Positions 1-12,776 of a DNA stretch of 64,000 nucleotides are shown here, one piece after another. Under the pieces are notes generated by a model, which was not told the origin of the DNA, searched no databases, and saw only the letters and a program-made list of their open reading frames with translations. The stretch covers positions 610,964 to 674,963 of the forward strand of contig CAJNOJ010000010.1 in assembly GCA_905250025.1 (NCBI GenBank), read 5' to 3'. The first letter of the stretch is position 1. Each line of letters starts with the position of its first letter. The position numbers and the translations under genes were made by a program. The stretch is from Adineta ricciae. Its lineage: Eukaryota > Rotifera > Eurotatoria > Adinetida > Adinetidae.

Positions 1-3000
1 TGCTTCTTCACCACTTGAACCGCGTGCACGTAATGACGAAGGATTCGATCGCGATGCTAAAGGATCTAAACGTTCTTTCGGCGTGGAAGCAATTATCGAT
101 TGAACACTAACAATAATATAATCATTGATAGAAAGTGCATGACGCGCAATTAAAATTGAAATAAAAACCGACAGATTATCATGTATACATAGATCGTTCG
201 CCTAAATCAAACGAAATAATTTAGAGACAATATCTGTTTTTGAAGAAAGAGACATACATCAATACGACGCAATTCTTCGAAAACATTCGTATGATTTGGT
301 GCATTTGACTGACGATTTGGCGGTGTGCATGTACTAAGAGCTTTAATAGCAAGTAACCAAACTGAACCGAGAGATGCTACTTGGCATGTTAACTCAGTCG
401 CTAAATGCGCGATATCATGTATACTAGAAGAATTCAAATCATTAGATGAGTAGTTAATCAATTGATTGACTTACTAAGTTAGAGTTTTTGCTTTTGAAAC
501 AGCAATTAGTGTGTTGATAACAAAACTAGCTCGTGCTTGTGCACTTTCATCCAATTGTTTCGTATGATGGATCTTTTCTCGATCGAACTGAAATTCTGTC
601 AGTGCTTTTCTCGGTTCTTCAATGATGTTGAGGAAAGCGTCAGACTGGTATTGACAATTGGCACTTGCTGCATCTTGTTTATTGTTTTGAGACGTCTGAG
701 TGTACAACTCTTTTTTGATCAGAGCGATTATTTGTGGCACTCGATCCATGTATTTACTCTTTATATAAGGACAGGAAAAGTACGAATCGTGCATAAGCAT
801 CAGTAAGGCACGTTCGACTGAAGTTGTGCGAACTGGATCTTGAATATGTTGAGTAATTTGTATCAAATTGTCGAAAACTTGTATCATATTGTTTGGTATT
901 AGTATTAGAACTGGTGTATAAAATCGAAAGATGGATGTAATTTCTAAGTAAAGTTCGAATCGATAGCTACACATTCCTGGACTAGCTTTTAACGAATGCA
1001 TGGACTCAATGCGACTAAATATTCGAAAAATATCCACGCATGTTTGTATCAATCCAAATAAGTTTAAAGATTTTTCCATTAATTCAAATAAGAAAGCAAC
1101 ATCGTCCAACCATGGTAATCGACTTGTCCGACGTTCGATGAAATTGGTTAAACGTTCAATTAGTAGTTTACTAACACGATTGGTAACATAATATTGATCA
1201 TGATAAGATAGAGATAAGATTGATTTACGAATTTTTAGATAGGATGCGAATGGAATCGGGCGAGTGAATGGTGGACTTTCACTTGTTGTTTCCAAACAAT
1301 TGCGTAGTTTGAAGAGTGAACTTAACAGACGAACATTGGCCTTCAATTGCCGTTTTGCTTCATCTCGTTTCTGTGTAATTCCGAAGAGAATGATTTTTCT
1401 TTGATTGAAATCATCGCGAAAATCATCTTCTAATGGATATGGAAATTGCTGAAGATAAAACAACGAACGTTTACGATTCTGCTGTTGATTATTGAAATCT
1501 TCATTTGCTTGATGAGAGTTACGATTCAAGTCCATTTTCGATGTCTGTCGGAGATGTGTTTTTGGTGTTGTAGATGGTGACGCATTCATCGATTCCAATG
1601 GATCAAGATCGATGAATGTATTCGTTTGACGTCGATCGAAACTGGAATCCATATTTAATGTATCATGTCGAATCATTGTATTATAACCATGTGGTTTGTA
1701 CATATTAGGAGTGGGGTTGACCTGGGAACTATTTGTATTGTCGTGATTCTCGTGAACTATCGGTACGAGGCCGTGAGCGACGAGGTTGCACATAAATTGC
1801 ATGGGCGAAAAGATATTCAAACGGATAAATTCAGAGAAGAGCATGACGAGTGATGCGAACGATGTTGTTAGATCGAGATCGTTTGTAGATGGTTCATCGA
1901 TGAATGGAGCTTTCTTTAAGACGTATTCAGTTAAAGATGATTGGAATGGATGAGCTTGAATGATTGTCGATGGTGTTGATTCTTTTTCATCCGCTGCTTC
2001 GTTGACTTCTTGTAAACGAAGTGTTTTCAGTTCATTTTGTCGCCGTTCAAGTAAACGTGCAATGAAAAAAGCTCGATAAACACCGTGCCGCCGTGTCGTT
2101 ATTGCCCAATCGCACATTAGATGAATGACTTCAATTTCGATTTCAGCTGCCAACGATTCTGTTCGATATGAATTTGGATAAATTTTGTTATAAACATTGT
2201 CTAAAAGATACTTTTCTTCTTTGAATTCATCGAGAATTTCCAGAACAGAGAGAACACGTGATATGGTTTGACCAGAAATGCTTTGTTGTAACTTTTCTGT
2301 TGACCATTTGTGTTCAATCGCTGAACTTCGACAACGAATTTCATCTTCCGCTTGTGTTAACATTTGTTTAACCAACTGTTGATCGATGCCAACGGGTAAC
2401 GGAAGCTGTGACGGTGCACATGGAAGAAAATCCAATGGTGAACCGTAATTCAACAGTAGTGTATCCGTTTTTTGTTGATCGTCAATTGGATTATTGTAGA
2501 GAAGTGCTGCTGGACAACGTAAAGTGATACATTGAATAACAGCTGAAAGCGAGTAGACAATAACGCGATGTTGTGGACATGACGTTAAATTAGCGAAGTT
2601 AACTGGTTGATTGATATCCGTATGGTATTGACCGAGACGTTTACAACAATAATACGAGATTTTGCGAGAGAAGATTTCGTACTCAAGAATTTCATTGCTA
2701 AATTGGAATACAAGTGGAATAACATAACGAAGATTAAGATCATCATTGTGCTTAATACGATCGATGAATGTATCAACAATCCACTCGACAACTGCTTGCC
2801 GATCGAGTAGACCTTGATCGAATAAAATTCGTAATAGACGATTGTAGTAGTCCCATTGTCGACGCGTCTTGTCCGATAAGGGATTGGTTGATGGTGATTG
2901 ATGATGCATTTGTGGTGTCGATGGCGCGTACTGAGGAGTCATTGAGCCTGAATTCAAGGAAAGTGCATGCTGATCATTCGTTAATTCAGGTAAATGACCA

Positions 3001-3907
3001 GTTGATATATCAGGAATAGGCGTTGCACGTTGACTTTGAATATTTTCTTTGATTAAACGATCAAAAACTTCCTAGAAAATATTTCCAGGTTTATTCGTGT
3101 GAATTCTTTTCGAAATGAAGCATTTTACTTTTAGAAGTTCTGTTGTAATCTTTGTCCATTCTGTGCAAGGATCAGTTGCTACGTGTCTTTTCTTCTGTTT
3201 TGAATCGTTATTTGCACTGTGATAGAGCGCCAACATTTTGATATACCAACAAGCACGTACAAGTGATACATTATGTTCATAGAGATGTTGGAAAACATCT
3301 TCTTTCTTAAGAATAATGGGCACCTGAAATAGATCGAAATGATGACGAAATGCCATTTTCTTATTCATTTTCATACTTGTTTTCCTAGTTTCCCAAGAGA
3401 TTCTGTTGATGCTAATAATGATAGCCACTGTTCAAAAGATTTCGCTGTTCGTGGTCCCTATTTTCAATAAAACTCAGTTTGTTTAGAGGAAAACAAAGCA
3501 TACCATTAATGGCCAAAAGTGTGATTTATTGATTGTTGGTGGTTTTCGTTTGGTACTATCGTTCATCGTATGATTTTCTTCTTTTTTGAGTAAAATAATT
3601 CGAAAGAATTCCAGAATACCTTCATCGGCATTCTTGAAGAAATCTTGACCTTTGAAACCTTCATGCTAAGCAGAAACGACAATGAAACTGAGAAGGAACT
3701 TTAATTCATCTATTTACTTCCATCAGTGCATCGACAGGTTTGTAGGTAAAACCATTTTTTACCGTTTCAGCCGTTAACTCATCCTGAACAAAGACAAATT
3801 GTATTGATTTATATAAAGGTCAATTGAGTTTATACCTCTCGTTGCTTTGGCTCTTGCAAAAACACATCTGGTAGTCCGAAACGTGATCTTCGAGTTGCTC
3901 GAGCCAT
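1..3907 (-). CDS. MED12: Mediator complex subunit 12 (3' part cut by window edge)
   Basis: MED12 is the kinase-module subunit of Mediator that activates cyclin C-CDK8 in the nucleus. I read eight exons, at 3907-3836, 3783-3718, 3665-3504, 3457-3377, 3323-3129, 3071-475, 423-258 and 201-1. They join in frame to at least 1180 codons. The N-terminus matches the animal family (RFGLPDVF, then KQREDELTAETVKNGF). The conserved stretch around KKRHVATDPCTEW follows, and the LCEWAV-domain signature appears as LMCDWAITTRRHGVYRAFFI. Exons 7 and 8 carry HDIAHLATELTCQ and NLSVFISILIARH, both MED12-like. The TAG at the end of the long exon is not a real stop: it spans the donor of intron 6 (TTA|GTAAGT). The human protein is about 2,170 residues, so the C-terminal half lies outside the window. 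Family identity is sure; exact splice sites are by eye. Confidence 0.9.
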
Positions 3908-4876
3908 TATTCACTACAAAATTTTCAACAGAATGAAAGTGAAAGGAGGAAAAACAAAACAAAACAAAACAATAATGTTATGTCAAGTCAGTGATACGAA
4001 CCAATCAAATCTCAAAATGATTTTCATTGGTGGAAAGTTTTTTCATTATTAAAATCTAGTTCACTTCCGATAGATGGATTGGAAATTACCTTACGTGTGT
4101 TTAATATTTCAAAAGAAACTGTCGAAAAGGTCATTATATACTGAAAGTTTCCAAGATGCTCTAATTATATAAACCCACTTTGCTAATTAGTCATTGTTAT
4201 CTCTTTGTCTACACCGGTTGAAACAAATGAACAGAAGAGATTGATGATCGACCTTTGAATATTGTTCCTCGTCACCCTCAATGAGTGTACTTCTATCACA
4301 CAGAATATCTTTTGTTACGGACATACGTTTGCATCAATTCTTAACATACATCCTGTGTAGTTTTCGCGCACTATCGAGCTTATAAAAAACTTATTTGGCC
4401 CATCCATTTTACAAAGATTTCTTCATGGAAAGCAAAAACAGACATGAGAAAACATGATCTTTGTGCTTGGACTGTCATAGATACATTTTCAATATTTTGA
4501 TGACGCTGATTCAAAGAATGATTCAAGGTAGTTGAAATTTAGTTTTACAAAAGATGCTCGATTCAAACATGGACTGTCGATTAGCTCTTTCCGCCCTGGG
4601 AACATGTTAATTAACACAGCAAATCATCTTCTTAATTGATTAATTCGCCTTTAAGATAACAGTTAATTCATTTTATGTTCAGTATATAACAAATAACAAA
4701 CATATTTTTTGTTTTTACAAGATATTTAAAGTCGTTTTACGTAATATTGATATATGTAAGAGAGACGTTGTCGATATGTGATCGAGTTTGAAGTTTATAC
4801 AAGAAGCGAACCAAATGACTTTGGTTTGCGTGTCTGGTTCACTTCAGCGAACCATGGTCGATCTTCGCCAAGCTTT
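3908..4876. other. Intergenic, MED12 upstream region
   Basis: No coding potential that I can support. An acceptor-like TTTTGTAG lies 6 nt before the MED12 ATG on the minus strand, just downstream of an imperfect repeat of TTTTG units. It could be a trans-splice acceptor or the end of a 5'UTR intron. Confidence 0.4.
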
Positions 4877-7093
4877 TTATTCGATGATGGAATAATGAAC
4901 GACTAAATACCGGCAAATAGATTTTGGATATATGGTCGAAGTTACAGAAATTACTTTATTTTCTTTTTTGGATTTTGTCAATCGTCTTGACACGGTTTTT
5001 CTTGTATCTGCTGAAATATCAAATAGTTTCCCATAATGCTCAACAAAGCAATCGAGAAGGTTATTGAGACACGGGTTTTCATCATGATTGATGGTGATTA
5101 GTTTTGCAAAACTACGATGAATCTATAGAACAACAAGGAAGAGTTCAGTTTGGAATATATTTATGGAATTTTACGCGTGATTTAGTTGCTTCGTTCGAAC
5201 AAAATTGGCTATTTCGAATACATTGTGATAAAAAATAAAGAATAACATAGAGAAATTGTCGATTGGACGAAGTTAAATGAAGTAGTGCAAGTTGAATCAA
5301 TTCGAATTCGTCACTACTGATCTTTTCTTGACTAGTTGTTGCTGTTGTTGTTGTCGTATCTAAATTTATTCAAGATTCCATGATATCAACTCCAAAACGA
5401 TACTTACGTTTATTATTAAGCCAATTTTGTATTTCATCAAATGGTGATGTTAATGTTTTGGATGTTACGTGAAACAGATCACATGAACTCAATGATTTTC
5501 GACGAAGATTTGTTAAACCATATGATTTGTCATCATCGGATGAGGATCCTTTTTTAAAATCGAAAGTATCAGTACGATGCGAACGCATCGATTGTTTTGA
5601 TTGACATGGACGATGTTTTAAAGTTTGGTAAGGATTATTGCTTGATCGACCTGAATAGAGTTCACTCGGAAAACAATAAACTGATCGATTTTCATCACGA
5701 TCATAGAATGATTCCATGGACATTGGATTTCCTTGAAAAACAAATAAAACAGAAATGTTCGCTCTCCTGTGTCCAATCGTTTGTTTACCTTTGCTAGCAA
5801 TAAGTTGAAATATTAAATCTATAATTGCCATCGAAGACGATAGATATTGTCTCTGCATTGCAAATGTATCAGTAACCATTTCAAATAAATCGAAAATGAA
5901 TGCCGGATAATCAGGTAAATTACGACCATCGAGACTCGTAGGATCTGTGTGATATAACACATATATATATGAAGCATCTATGAAATGTTTGTCTTACAAT
6001 CCATAACAATTAACATTGATTCTGGTAACCAATCTACTAGTTGTCCGGCAATGGTGATCGGATCGCCAGGTGTACTGTGATGCAGGTTGGATACAAGTTG
6101 AGATCCATCAATTAGTTTCATTTCTTGTTCAATTTGATGAAGAAGGTAACCGCCATGGCGATTTCGTGTTTTTAAGAGATATTTCTCAAGACGTTCGAGA
6201 AAGTAATGTTTCCAACACTGGAATAACTCATGTCATTCTTTGATGAAGAAGAAAAGAAAACGAGAAAATTTACATCACTTATCGCAGACGTTGACGATTC
6301 TTGTGATTGCTGAACTTGTTGTTCAATCGGTTTAGTTGTATTCGCCGCTGATTGAAATATATTCTCATCTGCTTTTGATAGCAATCTAATTCGAAATTAC
6401 AAAACATTCGTGGTAAACTTTGTTTCAAAGTTCGAGAACGTTCTCTTATCAAACTGATTAAACAGTCGAGTTAAAACAACCTATGTCAACTGACTCAGTT
6501 TCTTATTTCAATCAACAAAACATGAGCCCGTTTGACAATATCATGCGAATAAGTGAGTTATGTAATTCTTATCGTCATTAGTGTCTCTTAATTAATCATT
6601 AACACTATTTATCGAGAACAAAGAGATATAGTATCTTTTTTCGCGAATATATTCGTCAATAATCTTACTGATAAATTCCGTTTTCAGCAACGAATGTTTT
6701 CTTTCGTTCATTTTTGATCACGTCGGTAAAAACTTTCGATTCATAGAACTTTTCCAACAGACGAATTGCGTGGTGTCTAGACATGAAATAAATGAACTGG
6801 TTTGGAAATGATTGTTCACAAACTTTTCAATTTGTTTTGTTTCGAAATTTGGATGTGATTTTAGGATGTTCATCAGACAGTTGATAGCATCGGTCGATGT
6901 GAAACATTGATCATGTGTTTGGGAGAAGTAATTTCGGCGATATTTTCGTAGTTCGATTTTCGAACGAAAACTGGCGACAAGTTCATTCCACTAAAGAAGA
7001 TGGAAAATTGAAATGTAAACATTGAAAGAGAGCTATTACCACATGTGTTGCATGAAAAGATTGTTTTTTTGGCTTGACCGTTGCTGATGCCAT
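4877..7093 (-). CDS. DEP domain protein, DEPDC1-like
   Basis: A multi-exon gene read from about 7093 down to a stop near 4877. After the ATG (MASATVKPKKQSFHATHV) a short intron joins to WNELVASFRSKIELRKYRR, then a DEP-domain core (QCFTSTDAINCLMNIL), which closely resembles the DEP domain of DEPDC1/DEPDC7. Downstream exons carry VDWLPESMLIVMD, then LPDYPAFIFDLFEMVTDTF, a Ser/Asp-rich linker and ELIQLALLHFTSSNRQFLYV. This is the order of the atypical RhoGAP-like half of DEPDC1. In vertebrates DEPDC1 is linked to mitosis and transcriptional repression; the role here is unknown. The gene is divergent from the sterol acyltransferase gene 273 bp away. Exon borders and the exact C-terminus are uncertain. 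DEPDC7 is the alternative name, but the RhoGAP-like half favours DEPDC1. Confidence 0.65.
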
Positions 7094-7366
7094 GAATGTA
7101 ATGAACGATTGGATTTTTTCAATCTGAACCAAAATGTGAAACAAAGACCAGTGAGTTGGTATTGTTTGATAGATATTTTCGAAAGTTATTTTCAAAAAAC
7201 ACATTTTTAAAAATTTGAAAATTTTTTAAAAATTTAATTGAAATTGAAACATCTTAATTTCAATGAACTTTTTCGCATTTTATTGGCTACATTCAATGAG
7301 CAATCAGATTTTGTAGATATATATATATATCATCCGATATCTAGCAGATACAGAACGAAACGAAAA

Positions 7367-9649
7367 ATGGATATAGGTAAGCAACATTCGATTTCGTTTT
7401 TGAACGATTTAAACGTTTGTTTTAGTGACAAATCCGAGTCCTCAGTGGATTCAGGATGAAGCCGAGGTAAGTTGGCAATCAAGAATTGCACGGCAGTGTT
7501 TCTATTCAATCGTTTGCTCAGAAAATTCGTTCATCACTTCTCAATGAACTGCATCGAATCGAAAGTGAAGTTAACGATCAGTTTCAATCATTTAAAAACG
7601 ATGTAGAATTACGACAACAGAAAATGCCGGACACATCACCAACAAAGTTCGTTCTTTACTTGATGAGAAACGGAATTAAATGTACTTTTTAGGTCATCAA
7701 CTCGGCAAATTCACGAATCACGAGTGTTCGTAGCGAGAAATTCTCTTCTCACAGACTTGTTCGAAATATCGCATATTCAGAGTTTAAGAAATGTCTTCGT
7801 AGCAGTGATGGTTATTTTCGTATTGCAAGTTATTATCAACGATCTCGTAGCACATGGGAGGTAAAACTGAGAGTAATTGATTCTTTTGACATCGATAACG
7901 AACGATTTATTTCACAAAAGACTAAATTTGGATTTCCATCTGATTTTTCAATGCTTCGGAAATTTACATATTGCATTATCCATTTGGCTTATTATGCAGT
8001 TATGTACCGCAGTCCTGGTCTTTATGGGATTTTACTATTGGGCGAATAATCGAGTTTCCTATCTGGCAAATCCAAAAGATTTGAGTACGTCATTGTTCCT
8101 CAATTTCAAAGCAAAAGTCTGATTTAATCTTTCAGAAATTTATGACATCGTCTGGTTGACCATCTATATCACATACGTCATTTTATTCCTCGTTTTACCA
8201 TGTCGGGAAATAGTAAAACATCAACTACCGGTTGCTTCATCGCTCATTGTCTTACTCGAACAAGTAGGTAGTCTTCCGTGAATAAAATCAAATACTATTT
8301 TATCTGTAGCTTCGTCAACTGATGAAAATATACTCTTTTGTTCGTGAAAATGTTGAAAAAATCTGTATGCAATGCCGTTTGATCATGGGTTTGTCTTAGA
8401 ACGTTAAAAAACTACGCGCACATACGAAGATTTTTTGTTTCATTAGCTCTTAGTTTAAAAGCATGATTGACTAGTTTGCTCGAAGAAGATTTTCAATTGA
8501 AAAATCGATTTCTTAATGTGGTTTTGTTTAGAAGCCGATCCAACGGATAAGAAAGATGCGGAGAAATTAACTGCACCAGATTTCTCCAAATATTTATATT
8601 TTCTATTTGCACCAACATTAATCTATTGTGATACATATCCTCGTAATGCTGTTATACATTGGGACTTTGTTATAAAAATGTTTGGACAAGTTTTCGCCGC
8701 GGTTGTTTATGTTTATTACGTTGTAGTGCGATTTTGTGTACCAACTTTCGAAAATTTAAATCAGAATCAAATCACACTGTCGATATTTATGACAGTCTTG
8801 TTTAATTCAATCATGCCTGGTAGTCTTTTTCTACTGTTAGGTAGGAAGCAATCCGAAGAGAATGCCGCTGTAGTTAAAGCAAATTCTTGTAGGATTTTAT
8901 GGGTTTTTACACTGTTGGTTGAATGCATTTGCAGAAATGCTTCGATTTGCTGACCGCATGTTTTATAAAGTGGGACAAGAAACAGAGTTCAGATAAATAG
9001 ATTTTTACACATTGTTCAATAGGATTGGTGGAATTCAACTTCATTTGCTGCTTATTATCGAACTTGGAATGTTGTTGTTCATGATTGGCTTTACACATAT
9101 GTTTATAAGGAAGTTTTTGCGGTAAGATCTACTCATCATATTGACCATATTATTCGCAAAGTTTCTCGTCGCGTTTTAGTTAACTGGACGAAAAAATCGC
9201 GTTATACCAGCGATATGCGTAGTACTTCTGTCAGCTACGTTTCATGAGTATGTCATGATCTTTGCACTGGGATTCTTCTATCCAGTCATGTTCTTGTTGT
9301 TTGGCGTCGTTGGAAGTAAGCTGTCTTTGTGTGTAGTCAAACAAACGTCTACAGTTTTGTTTTAGTGTTGTTTCTATTCCTTCTTCCAAGAAACAAGGGC
9401 GTAGTGTATAACATCCTACTTTGGACATTTCTTTTCATTGGTCTTGGTCTGCAATCATGTTTCTATTTCATGGAAGCTTATGCAAGAAAGTCATGTCCAG
9501 CGACAGTAAGAGATTTTATATGTGAAAACGTGAAAACTACTGTTTTCTGGCATATCTTTTAGGATAGTATCTGGGACAAAGTTATTCCGAGATCGATCGT
9601 GTGCCGTTTTTCGTTACAACCAGGAAAACTTCTTCATATTGATTTGTGA
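7367..9649 (+). CDS. SOAT: Sterol O-acyltransferase (ACAT/SOAT, MBOAT family)
   Basis: SOAT is an ER multi-pass enzyme that esterifies cholesterol or other sterols with fatty acyl-CoA. The coding sequence starts with a 10-nt first exon (MDIV across the junction, 7367-7376), then 7426-7466, then an exon from 7522. The family block [13 protein letters not shown](C)DTYPRN is at about 8595-8665. A run of membrane segments follows. The MBOAT signature FYK-DWWN is split by the intron after 8970, followed by [12 protein letters not shown]. The putative catalytic His lies in [19 protein letters not shown] (about 9233-9290). The last exon ends with HIDL-stop. All introns are short and GT-AG. The N-terminal segment before the first membrane helix is less conserved, as is usual. 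The family is certain; SOAT rather than DGAT1 is supported by the FAPTLIYxDxYPR block. Confidence 0.88.
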
Positions 9650-10302
9650 TTGTGATTCGATATATACGAATACAAACATTGACTACTTATTCATGCGCGT
9701 TGTTTTTCTTTTTTTCATATTTCGTATAAATAAAATATACATGTCTATACATAAAAATAGTTGACTACTTCGAAATATACAAGGCGAAGTAATATTTTGA
9801 CGGCGAGAGTGAAAAATTACGAAGCCTACACGCACATTCACCTTCATTCACACCCTTACCCACGACTGGGTACTTTATTTCTGTTTTACGGTACAATCCC
9901 TGCATAGTGAACACTCCCGTACAGTGAGCAGTTTTGGCAAGAACTCGAACTTTATAAACAGATCATTTTGATATCGAGAAACAAATGCATTTAATGAAAC
10001 ATTACACCCTAAAAATATTTCTATCGAAAGAAAAGTAAACTCCTTCACACCTTTTCCTTTCTATGCAGCTATCTATTTCCACACTCATTAAACCGATTGT
10101 AAGGTGTAATAATACTCAATATTCTACTTCTGTTTCTTATTCACATAGCTGTCAACTGTTTATCATCAACGATTTCCTCGCTTCCATTAACATCGAAATA
10201 TCGAGACATTCGAATGCAATTATCAATCATTTGAAAAAGTTTATTAAAGAACAGAGAACGAGAAAGAAAGAAAGAAAACAAATATCAGACATAAACATTC
10301 AA
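9650..10302. other. Intergenic, possible transposon-end remnant
   Basis: No gene seen. At about 9885-9950 there is a phrase with two related units (GCATAGTGAACACTCCCG and GTACAGTGAGCAG). It resembles the repeated units found at the ends of some pogo/Tigger-type DNA transposons. No inverted partner was found nearby. Confidence 0.25.
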
Positions 10303-10623
10303 CTACCTTTTCTCGAATTCCAGTAAATATTGTAGAATAGCCTTATCATGTCCACAATAAGCAGCTAAATGTATAGGTAGCCAACCATATTTATTCACTG
10401 AATAAACCGAAGCACCATATTCCAATAATAAATGTACAGCGTCTGCTTGATTTCGAAGAACATAACGATGCAACAATGGATTATCGTCGTTATCGAATTT
10501 ATCCAAGAGATTATTGAGCGTCATTAATGATTGCCGTTTCAATAAAAGCCGTGCATCGTCGAGATTATTTGTATCGAGAAGATACATTAAACGATGAAAA
10601 TCATAAGCTGAATTTGTCGTCAT
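10303..10623 (-). CDS. Small ankyrin-repeat protein, NRARP-like layout
   Basis: A single open frame of 106 codons from ATG at 10623. The first half is helical with leucine-rich spacing (LMYLLDTNNLDDARLLLKR). It is followed by two recognisable ankyrin repeats: DNPLLHRYVLRNQADAVHLL with LEYGASVYSVNKY, then GWLPIHLAAYCGHDKAILQY. The chain ends shortly after the last repeat. Length and arrangement recall vertebrate NRARP (114 residues, a Notch feedback regulator), including the phrase GW-x2-(I/L)H-(L/I)AA-x2-GH, but similarity this short can arise between any two ankyrin proteins. The stop codon overlaps a possible donor (AAAG|GTAGTT), so a further exon cannot be excluded. Function is not assigned. 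Confidence 0.55.
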   Translation of the reverse strand: MTTNSAYDFHRLMYLLDTNNLDDARLLLKRQSLMTLNNLLDKFDNDDNPLLHRYVLRNQADAVHLLLEYGASVYSVNKYGWLPIHLAAYCGHDKAILQYLLEFEKR

Positions 10624-12465
10624 ACAACATTACGAATAGTAAAAAATCAGAGGCGAATGTGTGCTTGTGTATTAATGGTGATAGATTGGCATTGAAATGA
10701 ATATGGGAGAGGTCATTCGCCTTTTCTTTTTCTTTTTCTTTTCTCGAGATATTTATATATACACGATTTGAAAGCAAGGAGAAAAGAGGAAGGAAGAACG
10801 AAATGCGATCAAATGTTTTCTTCCTTTCGTTACTGTATTGGTCAGCTGTGTGTTGATAGCATTTTTCATTCTTTCTCTCGTTTTTGACCACTATAATCAG
10901 ATTCATCAACGATGAGAGATAGCAAACAGCGATAATTCCAGCAAAACGAACATGCCTTCTTTTCCCACCATCGATATTGACGCGTGTTCATAATCGTTGT
11001 TGTCTCGCAATTGCATGACTTTATTTAAACAATCCAATTGCACACGTGTGCATGTTTTTTCAAAATAAAGAAGGAATAAGTTCTCCTGTATTGAAAATAT
11101 CCATATCCTTAAATGAAGGACACATTGTTATTCTAGTTCTTTGATCTGTAAATTTTTTCGTGTCCATGTTTTAATGGGTAAAGAATAAGTGACCATTGAG
11201 ATCAAGTGATGGGAAAATAGAGCAATGACGCCAAGTTCGATAGTTAGCGGGTGGTTAAATGATACATGAAAAAGACAATTCTCTGCTCAGTTTATTGAAT
11301 AGACATTTCGTTGCGCACTAGCTTTGATCTTTTTTTGAAGAGAAATAGAATAATCTGTTCAATGAGACATTGATGATATAGACATGCAATAATTTGATTG
11401 AAATTAACACTAGAGAGAATAGAATGTGATCTTTTTAACATGGAATGCTTTCAACGCAATTCCTCACGAGATAAAAATATGAAACACGACCAAACTAGCT
11501 CCACTGTTTTTGCATACTACCCTTTTCAGAGGTCCGTCGGTACAAGTAGGCAACAATCACTCCGCTGACGTTCGTTTTACCAGCAATCATTTTGCAGATG
11601 AATTGATTTATATGTGCAGTTTTTTCGTCCTAAAACTCCGATAATATTGATATAGATATTGCGCTTTAGATGAAATCCTGTCGCAGTCACTGACATGTTC
11701 GCCTACATACCCATTGATCTATACGCTCTCAGTTGCATCTTCCCTTGCACGCTCACTGACATCCTTAACTATACTACATTTTTAAGTAAAGAATCAATAA
11801 TTTTTTTATCGAACAATTCACATCAGCACGATGTTTAACATCGAATTCTTTATTTACTCAATTTTGCAATGAAATTAATTTAAATCAACTTAAGAATTCA
11901 ATAGATATTCGTCATTATGTCAAAATATCCATTAAATAAAACAATATTTTCTGTCAGAAGGAACTCGATGTCGAATAAAACTTCAATAGTTTGTGTTCTT
12001 TTGACCTATTTTTGTAGTTTGATATTCTAAATGAAATGATATCAGTGTCGTTAACTTGATTCAATCGAAGTACAAAGTGAGTCAAAGCCAAACATAGAGA
12101 AAACCTTCGACGATCATGAGGGTGTGTGGTGGTCATAAAACTATGAGACAATCTGAACCTTATCCACACCCTGTTTTATTTGCATTTCATTTTTGTTTTG
12201 CCACAGCATTCTTTTTGTATATTCTGTCAGAAAATATTTACAAAGAAGAATTATTTCGAATGGTATTCAAGATTTTGTCTCGCAGACAAATTCATCCTGT
12301 AAGAAATCCGTTTCAGTAGTGTATGCTTTTCTCTTAAAATGCAAGAAGTTGAAATACTTGAATAGATTTATTGGAAAAAGAATGTGAGTGTCATGATTCA
12401 CTCTCATCTTAAAATTATTTTTTCATCGATGAAGCAATTAAATATAGATTATCAAGATCAAAATT
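10624..12465. other. Long intergenic region
   Basis: AT-rich with pyrimidine tracts. Short frames on both strands have no recognisable domain and no splice support. I see no gene here. Confidence 0.4.
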
Positions 12466-12717
12466 TCATCCACAGAAATGGCAACATGGTGGTGGCCCAC
12501 AACACGAGAGACACGCTGAAGCTTCTTCAATTAAGTCAGGAAGAATTGGTTCGCCTACAATTGGTAAACCTGTAATGGGTCCGGGTGGATTTGGTAAAGT
12601 GTCCATTGGGTAGGGTATAAATGGTAAATTTATAAGCGGTTTTGGTTTAATTACGAAAGATTGAGCAAAATTGGCAATAAATACCAGGAGAAAAGCAGCA
12701 AGTAGATAGCAACGCAT
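12466..12717 (-). CDS. Small secreted proline- and cysteine-rich protein
   Basis: An 83-residue protein that I cannot assign to a family. Residues 1-20 (MRCYLLAAFLLVFIANFAQS) form a textbook signal peptide with cleavage likely after AQS. The mature part has a proline-rich stretch with repeats of the P-(I/L)-x-(G/D)-L-P kind, then an acidic helix. It ends in a compact Cys cluster, CLSCCGPPPCCHFCG, with seven cysteines in the last 15 residues. A TATA-like box sits 54 bp upstream of the ATG, which supports a real, simple gene without introns. The product is probably secreted; the Cys tail could form disulphides or bind metal. No claim of antimicrobial or toxic activity can be made from this sequence. 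Confidence 0.55.
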   Translation of the reverse strand: MRCYLLAAFLLVFIANFAQSFVIKPKPLINLPFIPYPMDTLPNPPGPITGLPIVGEPILPDLIEEASACLSCCGPPPCCHFCG

Positions 12718-12770
12718 CTTGACTTTAATATTGAAGAAGAGTGTAAATCATCGATAGACTTCTGTCGATT

Positions 12771-12776
12771 TTTATA
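12771..12776 (-). promoter_or_regulatory. TATA-like box of the small secreted protein gene
   Basis: TATAAA read on the minus strand, 54 bp before the ATG at 12717. The spacing fits a core promoter with a short 5'UTR. Confidence 0.5.

Noticed and set aside
2..103. Plus-strand open frame ending in TGA at the left edge
   Set aside because: It is the antisense shadow of MED12 exon 8, whose minus-strand reading matches the family.
5597..5800. Frames on both strands inside the DEPDC1-like gene
   Set aside because: Shadow frames of a minus-strand exon and intron.
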